In this document: one piece after another, positions 13,921 to 24,409 of the stretch
Position numbering within the stretch: position 1 is the stretch's first letter
How the letters are laid out: each line of letters starts with the position of its first letter
Assembly: GCA_038503035.1 (NCBI GenBank)
Contig: JAVSML010000998.1
Location: 186,001-250,000, forward strand
Reading direction: 5' to 3'
Length of the DNA: 64,000 nucleotides
Source: Crocodylus rhombifer
Taxonomy: Eukaryota; Chordata; Crocodylia; Crocodylidae
Position numbers and translations under genes: made by a program
Notes under the pieces: model-generated
Databases searched by the model: none
What the model saw: the letters and a program-made list of their open reading frames with translations, nothing else
Told to the model about the DNA's origin: nothing

Positions 13921-14425
13921 AGAAATGCTACAAAAGCAAACTATCAGGTGCATCCAGGTAAGTGTGCACATGCCCCAGAAACAAATAGCACCAGTACATA
14001 GTTATGCTGCTACTACTTGTCCCTGGGAAACACTCTCTTCACACATGCTCTGGCACATGGCAGGTTGCCCCGAGTGCAGTAGAAGAGGCTGGGACCAGCA
14101 CCTGGGCTGGACCCAGCAGTCTTACCTGGGTTCCTGGGGGCCTCCTGGGTCTGCAGCAGCAGTGATCTGGATGCACAGAGCCTGGCTGCATCCAGATGCA
14201 CAGCAGCACAGGCTGGAATCACGTGCCCCACCCTACTTTTTTTTTGATGCATTTTTTTTTAGATACTGGGCACTCCTGGCATATAATTTTGCCTCTGAGG
14301 AGGAAATCTTTTTTTCTTTAGCATGGAGAACCCTTTCAAGTGTACCACATGCATTTTGCAGCACCTCAAAAGCCTTTGGGGTGCCACAAAGTGCACATGT
14401 GCACTAGTCTGGACATGCTCATAGG
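13921..14425. repeat. Possible MITE with GTGCACATG-type ends
   Basis: The left part carries GTGTGCACATGCCCC and the right part GTGCACATGTGCACTAG, with a C- and G-rich centre. The right side (GGGGTGCCACAAAGTGCACA) resembles, in reverse, the start of the repeat near 33420. No target duplication was established. A good donor-like CAGGTAAGT occurs at 13954-13962, but no matching exon was found. Confidence 0.3.
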
Positions 14426-14477
14426 GTGTACATGTTGAAGATGAAGCAGAAAATGTCACTGATCTTTATCACTTATT

Positions 14478-15272
14478 TGTCATATTTACTGAAACCTAAG
14501 ATAACCCCCTCCCCCACAATGTCAGTATGGGGGGTGGGGAACCCTCACCTTAGATTCACCTGCAAAGCAGATGGAGGGGCAGGCAGGTGTTGCAGCTCTG
14601 ACTCAGAGTCAGACTCAAAGCAGCTGTCTGCCCACTGCAGCTTCTTCCCTGCTCTACCCACTCCCCCCCACCCCCACTTACTGTCAGGCACAGTCTGGCT
14701 CCAGCTCAGGCTGGATCCCCTCCCAGGCACAGAGCATATAGAAACTCTTGCATGGCCTGGAAAGGGCCATGCTTCCACATGCTGTGCTCTGTGACCCAGC
14801 AAGAAACGAGCCTGACAAAAACCTGACAGTAAGGGGAGGGGAGGGGAGGGAAGGGAGACAGAGACAGAGACTGTGAGGAGTGGGTGGGAAAGGAACAGAA
14901 GCTGTGGGGGGCAGAGGGATGGGCGTAGAGATTGGGAGGAGTATGGGGGGAGGGGAAGAGACTGTGGGGAGCTGGAGGCAGTGGGGTGCTAGTTGCAAGG
15001 AGTGGTAGGAAGACTGCAAGGGGGAGAACTGTGAGGGACAGAGGGCAAGGGGCTACCTGACCCCCACCCCAGCAACCACCCCTCTTCCCTCTGTCACTTT
15101 TTTCCCTGCTGTAGCAGTGGGAGTGGAATAGATTCAAGACAACCCTCCAATAATTAGATTCTATATCTGGAAAAGTATAACACATTTATATATTTTCCAT
15201 ATATAGAATCTAATTACTGGGGGGTCATCTTAAATTCAGGGTTGACTTAAATGCGAATAAATACAGAACGTG
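14478..15272. mobile_element. DNA transposon-like element with GA-rich core
   Basis: The left end reads TATTTACTGAAACCTAAGAT and is followed by ACCCCC. The right end, reverse-complemented, reads TATTTATTCGCATTTAAG followed by an ATGACCCCCC-type stretch. The two ends are related inverted termini of the 'TATTTACTCGAATCTAAG' kind seen in several vertebrate DNA elements. Between them lie a G/A-rich plus strand (14829-15050) and a 24-bp inverted repeat with one mismatch (15151-15174 and 15193-15216). No transposase is visible. The exact edges and target duplication are unresolved. Confidence 0.5.
14833..14855 (+). repeat. G-quadruplex-prone GGGGA tandem
   Basis: Runs of three to four G separated by single A residues, at least four in a row, fit the usual G-quadruplex pattern on the plus strand. 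The tract begins the GA-rich core of the surrounding element. Confidence 0.7.
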
Positions 15273-15364
15273 TTTAACTTTAAGCACATGGACAATCTCA
15301 TTGACAACAATATGACTACTCATGTTAAAAGGTAAGAGAATTATAACTTATTTTAAGTAAAAAC

Positions 15365-15625
15365 TTACATTTTTTCACATTTTCTAGAGCAGTTTGAAAT
15401 CCAGGAGCAAAGCGTAGACGGTGCATCCCCTACAAAAAGGCCCACCTGTGGGTGGTCGCTGCTCATCACCCCGCTGCTGGTGTCTGCAGGAGCTTTCCTG
15501 CTTACCACCGCCATGCTCCTGCCGCCGCCACCGCACTCACACCACCGCCTTGCCTCCCCAGCCACCAGGGGCACGCATCGTTCATGGAGAAATATGTCCA
15601 TTATTTTATATAGTAAATGGATGTA
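15365..15625. other. Small GC-rich, CpG-containing insert
   Basis: About 200 bp with several CpG dinucleotides and CCGCCGCCACCGC-like sequence sits in AT-rich DNA. A polypyrimidine tract with AG (TTTTTTCACATTTTCTAG) lies just before 15390. Short open frames exist on both strands (15421-15666 plus, 15365-15601 minus), but neither encodes a recognisable domain. It could be part of a repeat or a small regulatory island. Confidence 0.25.
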
Positions 15626-15771
15626 AGTTATTGCACTGTCCTCAGCATTTCAGTACTTCATGGTGAGTGCACCAGGCCTTCTACAAGATGCTAAATGCAT
15701 ACAGCTCCTATTGAAGTTAGAATTATACACACAACTGGTAGAAAGCTTTCAGCACCAGTCATGATCAGGTC

Positions 15772-16480
15772 ATAGAATCATAGAAATTAAGGGCTGGAAG
15801 GGACCTTGGAAGATCAGCAAGTCCAACCCCCACCCCCCCTGCTCTGGGCAGGAATACTGCTGAGATCAAATGATCCCAGCAAGGTGTCTGTCTAGGCTTC
15901 TCTTGAAGACTGCACCAGCTCCTTGGAAAGTCTATTCCAGATTGTGGTCACCCTTACCATAAAGAAGTTCTTCCTTACATCCAATCTGAAACCATACTAT
16001 AACAGTTGATGACCTTGTCCTCCCCTGGGGCACCCTAGTTAACTGTTTTTCTCCCATCACCCGATTTTCACCCCTTACATATTCATAGATGGACACCAAG
16101 TCCCCCCAAAGTTTTCTCTTCTCCAGGCTGAATAGTCCCAGATCTCTTAGTCTGTCCTCTTAAGGCTCTTAATAATTCTTGTGGCCCTTCTCTGAACTAT
16201 TAGATCTATTAAATCTGTTGACTACAGCATAGCACTGATGATCCATGTTCATCCTGTGTTCAACCATAATCCTGAGGTCCCTTTCAGCCATTGGGCTGGC
16301 CAGGACATCTCCTTCTAACCTATATTCATGTCACTGGTTACTTCTCCTCAGATAAAGCACTCTGCATTTATCCTTATTGAACTGCATCTGGTCCTGCTCC
16401 ACTCACCTTTCCAACGTGTCCAGGTCCACTTGGATCCACATCTTATCCCCTTGCATGACTGCTTTTCCCCTTGAACCTAG
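15772..16480 (-). mobile_element. CR1 LINE, 3' part
   Basis: The plus strand starts TCATAGAATCATAGAAATTA and continues with GGGCTGGAAGGGACC, the reverse complement of the classic CR1 3' end. The next 700 bp follow the antisense of the CR1 ORF2 C-terminus and 3' UTR, including the TCCTTACATCCAATCTGAA region and the stretch that encodes the RT thumb. It is 5'-truncated, as is usual for CR1, and carries no intact frame. Confidence 0.9.
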
Positions 16481-16489
16481 AAAGAATAA

Positions 16490-17595
16490 CATAAAAAGAT
16501 AAAACTTAAAGCTTCTTAAAGAAATACAATTTAACTATTTTGTAACTAAATTTGTTAATTCCATCCAACCCCATGAAACAGCTCTTCAAAACACTTTTTA
16601 AAATGGAAATTATAATTCTATAAGCCAACCATTTCTGCACTACTTATTCCACTTCATTACCAAAGTGGATTTTTAAAAAAAATCTAGATTACTTTCAGAG
16701 ATTTTACTTTTTCATTTTTAGGGGCATTTCTTTTGGTTTAGGCTATGAAAGTTAATATATTAGTTTAATTTGTTTTCAAAAGATTTTCACTGTTTCACTT
16801 CCCAGTTCTCATGTGTGATCCAACTGCTGTGACAATTGAGGTAACAGCACTGCACAGGAATCCTAAACTAAAAATAATTGATTTAATTATTTGTAAAAAA
16901 ATCATTAAAACATTTCATTTTTTAATTTAGTTATATTCATGTACACTTAAGCCTAAATTAAGGGTTAAATTAAGCTGACAATACTCTTCTAAAGAGTGGG
17001 TCTCCAAGCTGTTGATCCATCAAATTGAGGTTATAATTCTGAAGAAGGCACATTGATCAACCTAGATATAAAAATCTATTTTAGTAACTAAAAATGGGCA
17101 ATCATCAGGACTTCAAAATCTAGATATAAATTTCATCAGACCACAGAAGGTCCAACTGAAGGTCATAGGAGGGCAAATGCTTTCAAAAAGCAAGGGATGG
17201 ATGGGTCTGCTACTAAAGAAATGTGTGTTTCTAAAAAGTATATGCCTGCAGTTTCTATTTAGAAGAATTTCTGACCTTTTGCATTCCCAGGGGAAAATGA
17301 GACTCCTAGAAATCCTCAGAGGAAAAATATATACCTTCAGAGAATAAGGCCCTGCCTATTCCAGAATAAACATTTGCCAAAGGTGTTTTATAGGACCGTA
17401 GGAAAATATTTGAGATTTGCTACATACTATAAATTTTTCAGATTCTCAGTGCAAGCTGTTAATTTCATCTGGTTATATTTGGAAGACAAAGCATCTTTTA
17501 ATATTATACTTCATGTTGTATTAATTTGTCTTCATAGAGTGTACGAAAGGAAGGGAGCGTAGTTGGGGGTTAACCCAAGGGATCCATCAAGTCTC
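16490..17595. other. AT-rich DNA, no feature seen
   Basis: No recognisable repeat or exon. Poly-A and poly-T tracts are frequent. Confidence 0.45.
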
Positions 17596-17599
17596 CCAG

Positions 17600-17710
17600 A
17601 CTGATATTCCTCTTTAATATCTCTATGCTTCAGGTTACCCACTTTGAGGAATAAAGATACTAATTATTTTCACTACGTACCTCACAGAGGTATTGGAGAT
17701 TAATTATAGG
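17600..17710 (-). repeat. MIR SINE relic
   Basis: The plus strand reads the antisense of a MIR core: a 'cttcaggttacccactttga'-type segment, then a run of TACTAATTATTTT, then TACCTCACAGAGGTATTGGA and GATTAATTA. This order and spacing match the conserved MIR core and its 3' flank. It is diverged and short. Confidence 0.6.
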
Positions 17711-17719
17711 AATTTTGTC

Positions 17720-19780
17720 AGTTGTGAAAACAGGAGCCTATAGGACTGGTAAGTCCCAGAGTGTGGAGTGCATATTGGGGGCAGGTGAGTTGTGACTTTC
17801 TCTCCCACCAAATTTGCTTACTACAGAAAAAAAGTGCTTTAGTATCTCTCGCAAAACTGAAGATAAAAGTTAAATTGGGAAGGCTTAAAAAGTGATTAGC
17901 ACATAAGCCTAGATAAAATGACCAGGAAGTCACTGCAGGATTTTAGATGATGGGAATTATGGCTTACTTTGCTGGACTAGCAGCTGGTTCTAAAAAATTC
18001 CCTAAAAAGGCCCTATTATTTTGAACCTCTAAACATAGCCTTTTGAAAAGAGGGTGTCTGTTGAGCTCCATTGCTTCATTTTAGTTTTCCAGAAAGAACA
18101 CGTGAATGGTATGATTAGGTTTAGTCAGTTGGCTTTTGGAAGCTGCATCTATGTTCCCAAGAAAAAGATTGCTTCAGGTTCACTGTACCGATCCTGGAAA
18201 AAGAAAAACCTACTGTTGTAGCAGAATGATATACCATACCCACGATTACCATGGCATAATTACCATGGTGAAGTTTGAAATTCTTCATTTGGCTGTTCTT
18301 CTTTTTTCATGTCAAAACTTTGCAGGGGGTTGTTATGCTGGTAAGTTAATTTGTTCATTACCAATTTTTATTTGTATTATTTAGTTATTTTACCTGAGGT
18401 AGAGGCTTTGCAAGTATGACTCTTCCTCTGGTCAAAAGGCATTTAAAGAGGTTTTTTTTCAAATTTTCTCTGGAAGTGCTATCTATAGATTTTTTTGACA
18501 AGCTGTCTAGACTATGAAAGGGGTGGGTAGATGGATTTAGTAACAGATGGAGCATATGCATTGTCTTAACATTTCACTTCAGACGCACTGAATTGCAGTT
18601 ACCTTGCCTGAAGTAACAACACAAAAATCATTACAGCCAAGTCCTTGGCCAGGAAGAAAAAGCAAAGATTTTTAGCAAGATGGAAGTGAATCAAGTCATC
18701 TTCAGATATTGACATAATTTGGTGTTCCAAACCGAGTGAACAATTGTTCAAGATCCTGACAGTTTGCAGCTCCTTACCAAAGGGAACTATATACATTCAG
18801 TCTTGCCTGGCTTCAGCTTCAGGTAGCTACTCTTCATATAAAAAAGTTTTTCTCTCGTCAGCATTGTTACATCTTAGTAGTGGCAGTGGTTTCTGTATCC
18901 AGGGTATTTTAGGCATTTTTTAATGTCTACTTGTTAAAATGAAAATTATATTTCACTATAATAGCCATTATCTCTATATAAATTCTCTTACTGACAGACT
19001 GTTAAAGCCCTGTTGCCCTGCCCACTAACTGATTTTGGGCAATGGGCTCGATCCCACCTTTTAACTAGCCGACCATGGCTTGATGGAAATGATAGAATTT
19101 GCATCGGTGGGATCACCTGGCTTGCCCAGAGTGCATGTCAGGCCTGCATCTTCAATATCTACAATGTTCCTGTGTGTACAGTTGGGCATTTAGACCCACC
19201 TAACTCTGATTAAGTGGATCTAAATGCTACTCCTGTACAAACCCTTAAAATTAAGCATGTTGTTTGTTGTCTATGTTAATTAGTTGCCTTACTTTTATTA
19301 GGGTTCCACATAAAAGCATTCTGCAGTAGTTAGAAATTCCTTACACAATCTTTATTCAGTTCTTGAAACAAACTCTTTACTCTCTCAAGTTGCATTAAGT
19401 ATCAAGTAAAAAGACTCTTAAAAAAATATTAAAAATCCAGATGAATGCTGAGAATGACTCCTTTCCTACTTGATAATTGTTCACTGGATTTTCTAAAGAT
19501 GATCTTGGTCTAAAGGCACAGAAACTGGCTATGTTTTTGCTTTATTAATTTTATTAATTTTAATTGTCTTAATTTCTTGCTGGACATAGAACCTGGGTAT
19601 CTGAAATTTGTAAAACACAGTATTTCCAGATTGCAAAACAAATCTATCATATCTTAACAAATTTTATGCCAGAAATTGCCAATAAATATAAAGAAACATA
19701 CTTCAGCTAATTGATTTTAAAAATTCTTGGGAAATGTTGTACTATGTATGTATTTACATTCAATTTTATTTTAACACTAG
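17720..19780. other. Unique-looking DNA, no firm feature
   Basis: Low-copy AT-rich sequence. A GC-richer patch at 19005-19215 contains inverted pieces such as AGACCCACCTAA and TTAAGTGGATCT and may be a MITE remnant. Nothing else could be supported. Confidence 0.35.
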
Positions 19781-19784
19781 CCAA

Positions 19785-20470
19785 TGGCCCAGCAAGAATG
19801 ATGGTGGGGAGAGCGGGTGGGACGGAGCCCCATATCTGCCCCCCACTCCACCCTTCCCAGCCCCCCACAGCAGGCCAGCTTCTCCCCCCACCTTGGGCCT
19901 GCTCCTCCCCCCCCACATCAAGGCCGGGCCCACTCCTCCCCTCCCCCCACCACTGTCATGTTGGCCTGGGCCCACTCTTCCCCCTCACCCCACTGCCACG
20001 GCTTCCCTGTTACTTCCCCCACCACCACTGCGTTGGCCCTGCAGGCAGCAATGATGGAAGGGGGGAGGGGAGGGCCAAGGCCAGCACCAACGGCCTTGCC
20101 TCCCCCCCATGGCGTCCCAATCCCATTCCCCCCACACCACCAACACCACCTCCGAGGACCAAGGGGGAAGTGAGACCAGCTCCGGTGGCCTCACTGCCCC
20201 CCTCCACTCCTTCATTGCCATCTACAGGGAGAAGGGTGGGGGGGGGACAAGGCCATTGCTGCTGGCCTTGCTCCCCCAGTTCCGTCCACTTCATTGCTGC
20301 TGCCACCAGGGGACAGGGTTGGAGGGTGAGGCCAGCACAGCCCTCCATTCCCTGTGTCCCTGCCATCTTGGTGGCACTCCATCACACTGTGACTTCCTGT
20401 CCCAATGCTGTATTCGCACTCTGATTGGTGTTTCAGTCAGCCAATCAGAGTGCGAATAAAGCATTATGGA
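19785..20470. repeat. GC-rich element ending in a perfect hairpin
   Basis: An abrupt C-rich block (plus strand CCCC-rich) lies between AT-rich flanks. All its long open frames (for example 19711-20424 plus and 20010-20366 minus) are proline- or glycine-rich products of the base bias and have no domain. The right end carries an 18-bp perfect inverted repeat. Because the composition changes abruptly on both sides, it is probably a mobile element of unknown class. Confidence 0.5.
20411..20458. repeat. 18-bp perfect hairpin with CCAAT motif
   Basis: TATTCGCACTCTGATTGG (20411-20428) is exactly complementary to 20441-20458, with a 12-base loop between. The right arm starts with CCAATCAG, a CCAAT-box-like sequence, and runs into AATAAA. 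It is a likely terminal or subterminal structure of the GC-rich element. Confidence 0.9.
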
Positions 20471-20674
20471 CAGACAGGCAGATTAGGGCTTTTACAATAT
20501 TAGAATAGTATCTTGGAACACATTAGAACTAAGGGACAACTTCGGGTATATGTGAACCACTGCTCTCTACTGCACTCACTGCACAAGGTAGTTTGTACTT
20601 TTAAAGGACAAATTTTCAGAGGTCCTGCATACAGAATACGTGCAAACCCTATGTTGTGAGTATCCCAATTAGAT

Positions 20675-21082
20675 ACTAAGATTGGAGTACTGTGCCCAGT
20701 TCCAGGCACCACACTTTAACAAGGATATGGACAAGCTTGAGAGAGTCCAAAGAAGAGTTGCCTGTATGATCAGAGTCTTACAAGGCAAGCCACATGAGGA
20801 AAGGATGAGGGATCTGGGACTCTTCAGCCTGAAGAAAAGAAGGCTGAGAGGGGACCTGGTAGCAGCTTACCGCTACACTAGGGGAATACATCAAGGGCTC
20901 AGTGAGCAACTGTTCACCAGGGCACCCAAGGGGAAAACTAGGAATAGTGGCCACAAATTCCTGGAAGATTGATTCAAGCTTGATATTAGGAAAAAGATCT
21001 TCACAGTCATAGTGTCCAGGCTGTGAAATAAACTCCCTTCAGAGGTGGTGCAATCACCTTCCCTGGAAAACTTCAAGAGGAG
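20675..21082 (+). mobile_element. CR1 LINE, 5' piece of a split copy
   Basis: The plus strand encodes the CR1 ORF2 C-terminal region: MDKLERVQRRVACMIRVLQG, then a 'KPHEERMRDLGLFSLKKRRLRG' type stretch and DLVAAYRYTRG. Frameshifts follow. It stops at AAGAGGAG, where a solo LTR is inserted, and resumes at 21848. The copy is 5'-truncated and non-functional. Confidence 0.9.
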
Positions 21083-21847
21083 TGTGACAGGAGTGCCACT
21101 ATTGGAGCTTCTCCGGGGATGGCTCCGCCATCCTGTAATGGGCTAACCGCCTGCTTACTCTCCTGCCATGCCTTGATCTTATTTAATTAATAGATTGTTG
21201 TAATTAGCAGGAGGCTGCCCATTTCTATGCACCCCGATGATGGGGGGGGCGCTATCTGCGGCTCCTTTTCCTCCCCTACACCACAGCCCAAGCCTCGCAG
21301 ATGGTGCTGGTGTGATCTGACTTTGGCCCTGTTATGTCTTGGCCCTCTTTTTTTTCCCCTTGGGGCCCCTCGCCACCCTTCTGCACTCTCAGGGCCCCTC
21401 TGCACTCTCGGAGCTCCTCGCTGCCCCTCTGCACTCTTGGGGTCCCTCTGCACTCTCGGGGTCCCTCTGCACTCTGTGCCACTCTCAGGGCTAGGCCAAA
21501 ATGCACCCCACAAAACACTGCACCTTCTCCGGCACCAGGAACCCCCACGCTACTGGGGAGTTCCAACCTGTGGATACTCGTGCAGCCAAACCTTGGCCTT
21601 CTCTCCACACTGGCTGAGCTCCTCACTCTTTGGCTGTCAGCGGAGGAACTGCCACCCTAGCCTCCTGCCTGGGTTTAAGAAGGGCTAAGCCCTGCCCCTT
21701 CCTGTCAGGGGGTTTTGCCGGTTGCCCCGGCAACCAGCACCTGTGTTCCCCTGGTAACTGGCAGCTGCGCCTCCCCCTTCTCACCTCTAGGGGCTCTCTG
21801 GGGCCATCCTTGTTCTCAGGCACAGGGCACCTAAGTGCTCTGTGACA
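21083..21847. mobile_element. Solo LTR inserted in CR1 (765 bp)
   Basis: The segment begins TGTGACAGG and ends CTGTGACA, so it has the TG...CA boundaries of an LTR. It is flanked on both sides by the 5-bp duplication AGGAG (21078-21082 and 21848-21852). Removing it restores a continuous CR1 sequence (AAGAGGAG followed by ACTTGACAGTCACC). It has no internal retroviral coding region, which is consistent with LTR-LTR recombination. A degenerate tandem of CTCTGCACTCTCGGGGTCC units lies at about 21379-21490. Transcriptional orientation is uncertain. A TTAAATAAG-like signal near 21180 on the minus strand weakly suggests minus. Confidence 0.85.
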
Positions 21848-21940
21848 AGGAGACTTGACAGTCACCTTTCCTCCTTGGTGCAGAGGGCTGGACCTGATGA
21901 TCTTCCAAGGTACCTTCCAGCCTTACAATCTATGAATCTA
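21848..21940 (+). mobile_element. CR1 LINE, 3' piece of the split copy
   Basis: After the second AGGAG the CR1 continues with ACTTGACAGTCACC, then GGACCTGATGATCTTCCAAG and a CCTTCCAGCCTTACAATCTA-type 3' end followed by TGAATC. With 20675-21082 it forms one element split by the LTR. Confidence 0.88.
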
Positions 21941-22364
21941 CACAGTTGTTTATTTTCAGATGCGAAACCTCTTCTACCTATGTGCAATTTTAACCTCATG
22001 GACAAACATAAAATGTGTTCATAATACAGAAGACATGGATGTTAATTTAACAACATACAGGTTTCTTGATTTAAAAAAAAAAGGAGCCATTTAATTCTAT
22101 CTACCTCTAAGCACAAAAGTGGGTTTACAATCATTAGCTTGGGAAAATCCATGACAATTTTAGATTCAGGGTGGGTGTCCACCAAAGCCTTTCTTAAATG
22201 ATGTGCCAAACAATTATATCCTCCCAGACATCCTGACCACATATTCCTTGGGTAGATATATATATTCAAAAAGCCTGAGGCAGATTCAAACTACCTACAT
22301 AAGTTTTTCTAAGTGGACTAGGTTAGTTCAGAAGTGAACAGAATACAAATTCACCCTGTGATGG

Positions 22365-22800
22365 TAGGGAAGGGACAAGCAAGCTGCCTGCACTGGCCAA
22401 GGCCAGCAAGTTGGGAGTACTCCTGCATGCCTCCCAGTAGGATGCTGAAAAATGACAAGCTCAGCTGAGCAGTCAGGCCAACCCCTGATTGGACAACTAT
22501 CCCCTGTCTCTATCCCCAGCCTTGCCTCCTGCTAGGTGCCAGCTGTCCGGCCAAACAGCCAGGGGGGGAGTAGAGGCTTCTGCCCTGTATGCCCCTTCCA
22601 GCTGTGCTGGTTCAGGTCTGAGGGGGCCAGGGCCAGGGCCAGGTCCATGTGGTGAGAACCTCTATTCCTCTGCTAGCTAACCATGGTTGACAGCCAGCAC
22701 AGCCCATTTCTCCCCAGCCCTACCTCCTGCTAGCACACACTGCAAGTGGGGGATAGTGGGAGGCCCCAAAGGAGCCTGGTATGCTGGAGGACATAAACTT
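22365..22800. repeat. Unclassified GC-rich repeat-like block
   Basis: GC-rich sequence between AT-rich flanks, with a short (GGGCCA)n tract at about 22623-22643. No coding domain, terminal repeats or target duplication were found. Confidence 0.3.
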
Positions 22801-23204
22801 AATTTACTAGGGGATCTGGTACAGGAGTTCAATACTTTGGATTAGGTTAATTTGCATATGTCTGGTATCGCATCTATGTGCCCCAAACTTCTTCAGGTTA
22901 TGGGTTTGGTTCAAATCCCAATCACTTTGGGTGCTGACAGACATGCAGCTCCCCACTGTAACTCATGGCACTTCACAGAAATATTCATTGTTGGGTCTGG
23001 GGGGTTGAGCTGCACTATGGAGTGGATGCATATCTGCAGCTGTTCTCCACTAGCCCTGTCACCCCCTTCCCCACCCTGCTCCAGTGCTGTCTTCAGAATA
23101 GGAGGGTGGAGGGTAGGGAGGGGAGACAGCTCAGTCTGGGGTTTGACCAGCCTGCTCTGCATGGTGGGGTGAGTGGATTGGAGCCCATCAACCCAGCCCT
23201 AATC

Positions 23205-23330
23205 TAGTGCATGCAGACAGAAGTTAATGAAGGCGCTCCGCTTTGGATGTAATGAGGGTTCAGACTGTCGTGCATTTGGGCACTTTTAAAGTGCTCTGCA
23301 GCCACAACAAATGTAATTTCTGTCTGCACC
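23205..23330. repeat. Short foldback MITE
   Basis: GTGCATGCAGACAGAAGTTA at the left is matched, in reverse complement, by GTAATTTCTGTCTGCAC at 23311-23327. The centre holds the near-palindrome GCACTTTTAAAGTGC. The size and structure fit a MITE of the same style as those at 24.1 and 36.5 kb. Confidence 0.55.
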
Positions 23331-23749
23331 CTTTGTGAGGAGTATGTGTAACTTCTATACCTGGCTTTTATGACCAGTATAACTTATGTCTGACCACTGA
23401 CATCATAAGAAAGTTTGCAGGCAATTTATGCAACTTCATTCAGTGTTGACACTATACCAATAGCAGCCCTGAATCTATCCCATATCTAATGCAATTTCAC
23501 TGAGATTTTTGAAATGTTCAGTACAGAGATGTCCTTAGAAAGGCCACAGAGGTGGACAAATAGAAAAAGAAAGGAAATAAAATATAGTTAGTCTATTTTT
23601 TATACCTTTACAAAGTGTTTGAGGAACAACAAAGGCTTCAAAACAATTCAGGAATAGCAATTCAGGTATAATTATTTCTAGGAAAGGTTTTCTTAACTGT
23701 CTTCTTGTGTCTTTGTCCAAATTATCTCAGGAAACAAAGGGAAATATAA

Positions 23750-23960
23750 TCACCAACCTAAATTTCCATTGCTGCCATCACTTCTTGTCCTGTCCTCTGT
23801 AACCTCCAAGCATAGTCTATCACCATACTCTTTCTAACCACCCTTAAGTATTTAAAGACTATTAACTAATCCCCACTCAGTCTTTTCCACACCAGTTACT
23901 TACACCAGTTACTTGCACTAGATAGGATCATCTCTGACTAATCCATCCCATAGAAATATT
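23750..23960 (-). mobile_element. Old CR1 LINE fragment
   Basis: The plus strand reads CCTAAATTTCCATTGCTGCC, then TTCTTGTCCTGTCCTCTGTA, then TATTTAAAGACTATTAACTA and CCCCACTCAGTCTTTTCCA. This is the familiar antisense order of the CR1 3' region. It is strongly diverged. Confidence 0.65.
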
Positions 23961-24039
23961 TGTCTAAAATGCACTTAAAGTTTTCCAAAGATGAATATTT
24001 TATGACTTCTCTAGGTGATCACTGGAACAACAACGTAGG

Positions 24040-24400
24040 GTCTTAGACTGGAGCTCGGCAGAATCTTGATGGGCTCCTATACAAGTGCAGGGATCCGGTT
24101 CTGATGCTCTGGAATCCAGTGTATCAGAGAGGACTCAATTAATGGAGTCTGCTGGAGCACAGAAATTAATGTATTCCAGCAGACTCTAATATCACGTGTA
24201 TCATCATCCCTACATCGAAAAATGACAGCAGGGCACTTTGAATTAAAGCTTGTTCAATGAGTTTTAGTTCAAAGTGCCCCACCACCTTTTTCAGCACAGG
24301 GACACTGATATGTGTGACGCTCGGGCACTTTTAATTAGAGCAGTTTGCTAATTAAAGTGCTCCCTCGTGCCTTCCACAGTACATGTGAAAATTCCTAAAG
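24040..24400. repeat. MITE with three consecutive hairpins
   Basis: Three inverted repeats follow each other. Arms 24145-24156/24175-24186 are a perfect 12 bp. Arms 24231-24242/24268-24279 are a perfect 12 bp (GGGCACTTTGAA). Arms 24323-24338/24348-24363 are 16 bp with one gap and one mismatch. The last two share the GGGCACTTTRAA core, so they are related to each other. No transposase and no clear target duplication were seen. Confidence 0.65.
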
Positions 24401-24409
24401 TTTCTAACG

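Noticed and set aside
13954..13962. CAGGTAAGT as a splice donor of a real exon
   Set aside because: No acceptor with an open segment was found upstream, and the site lies in a probable MITE.
14706..15185. 159-codon minus-strand Ser/Pro/Leu frame
   Set aside because: It is generated by the GA-rich core of a DNA element and is low complexity.
19711..20424. 237-codon proline-rich open frame
   Set aside because: It lies in a C-rich repeat-like block, other frames on both strands are also open, and no domain is present.
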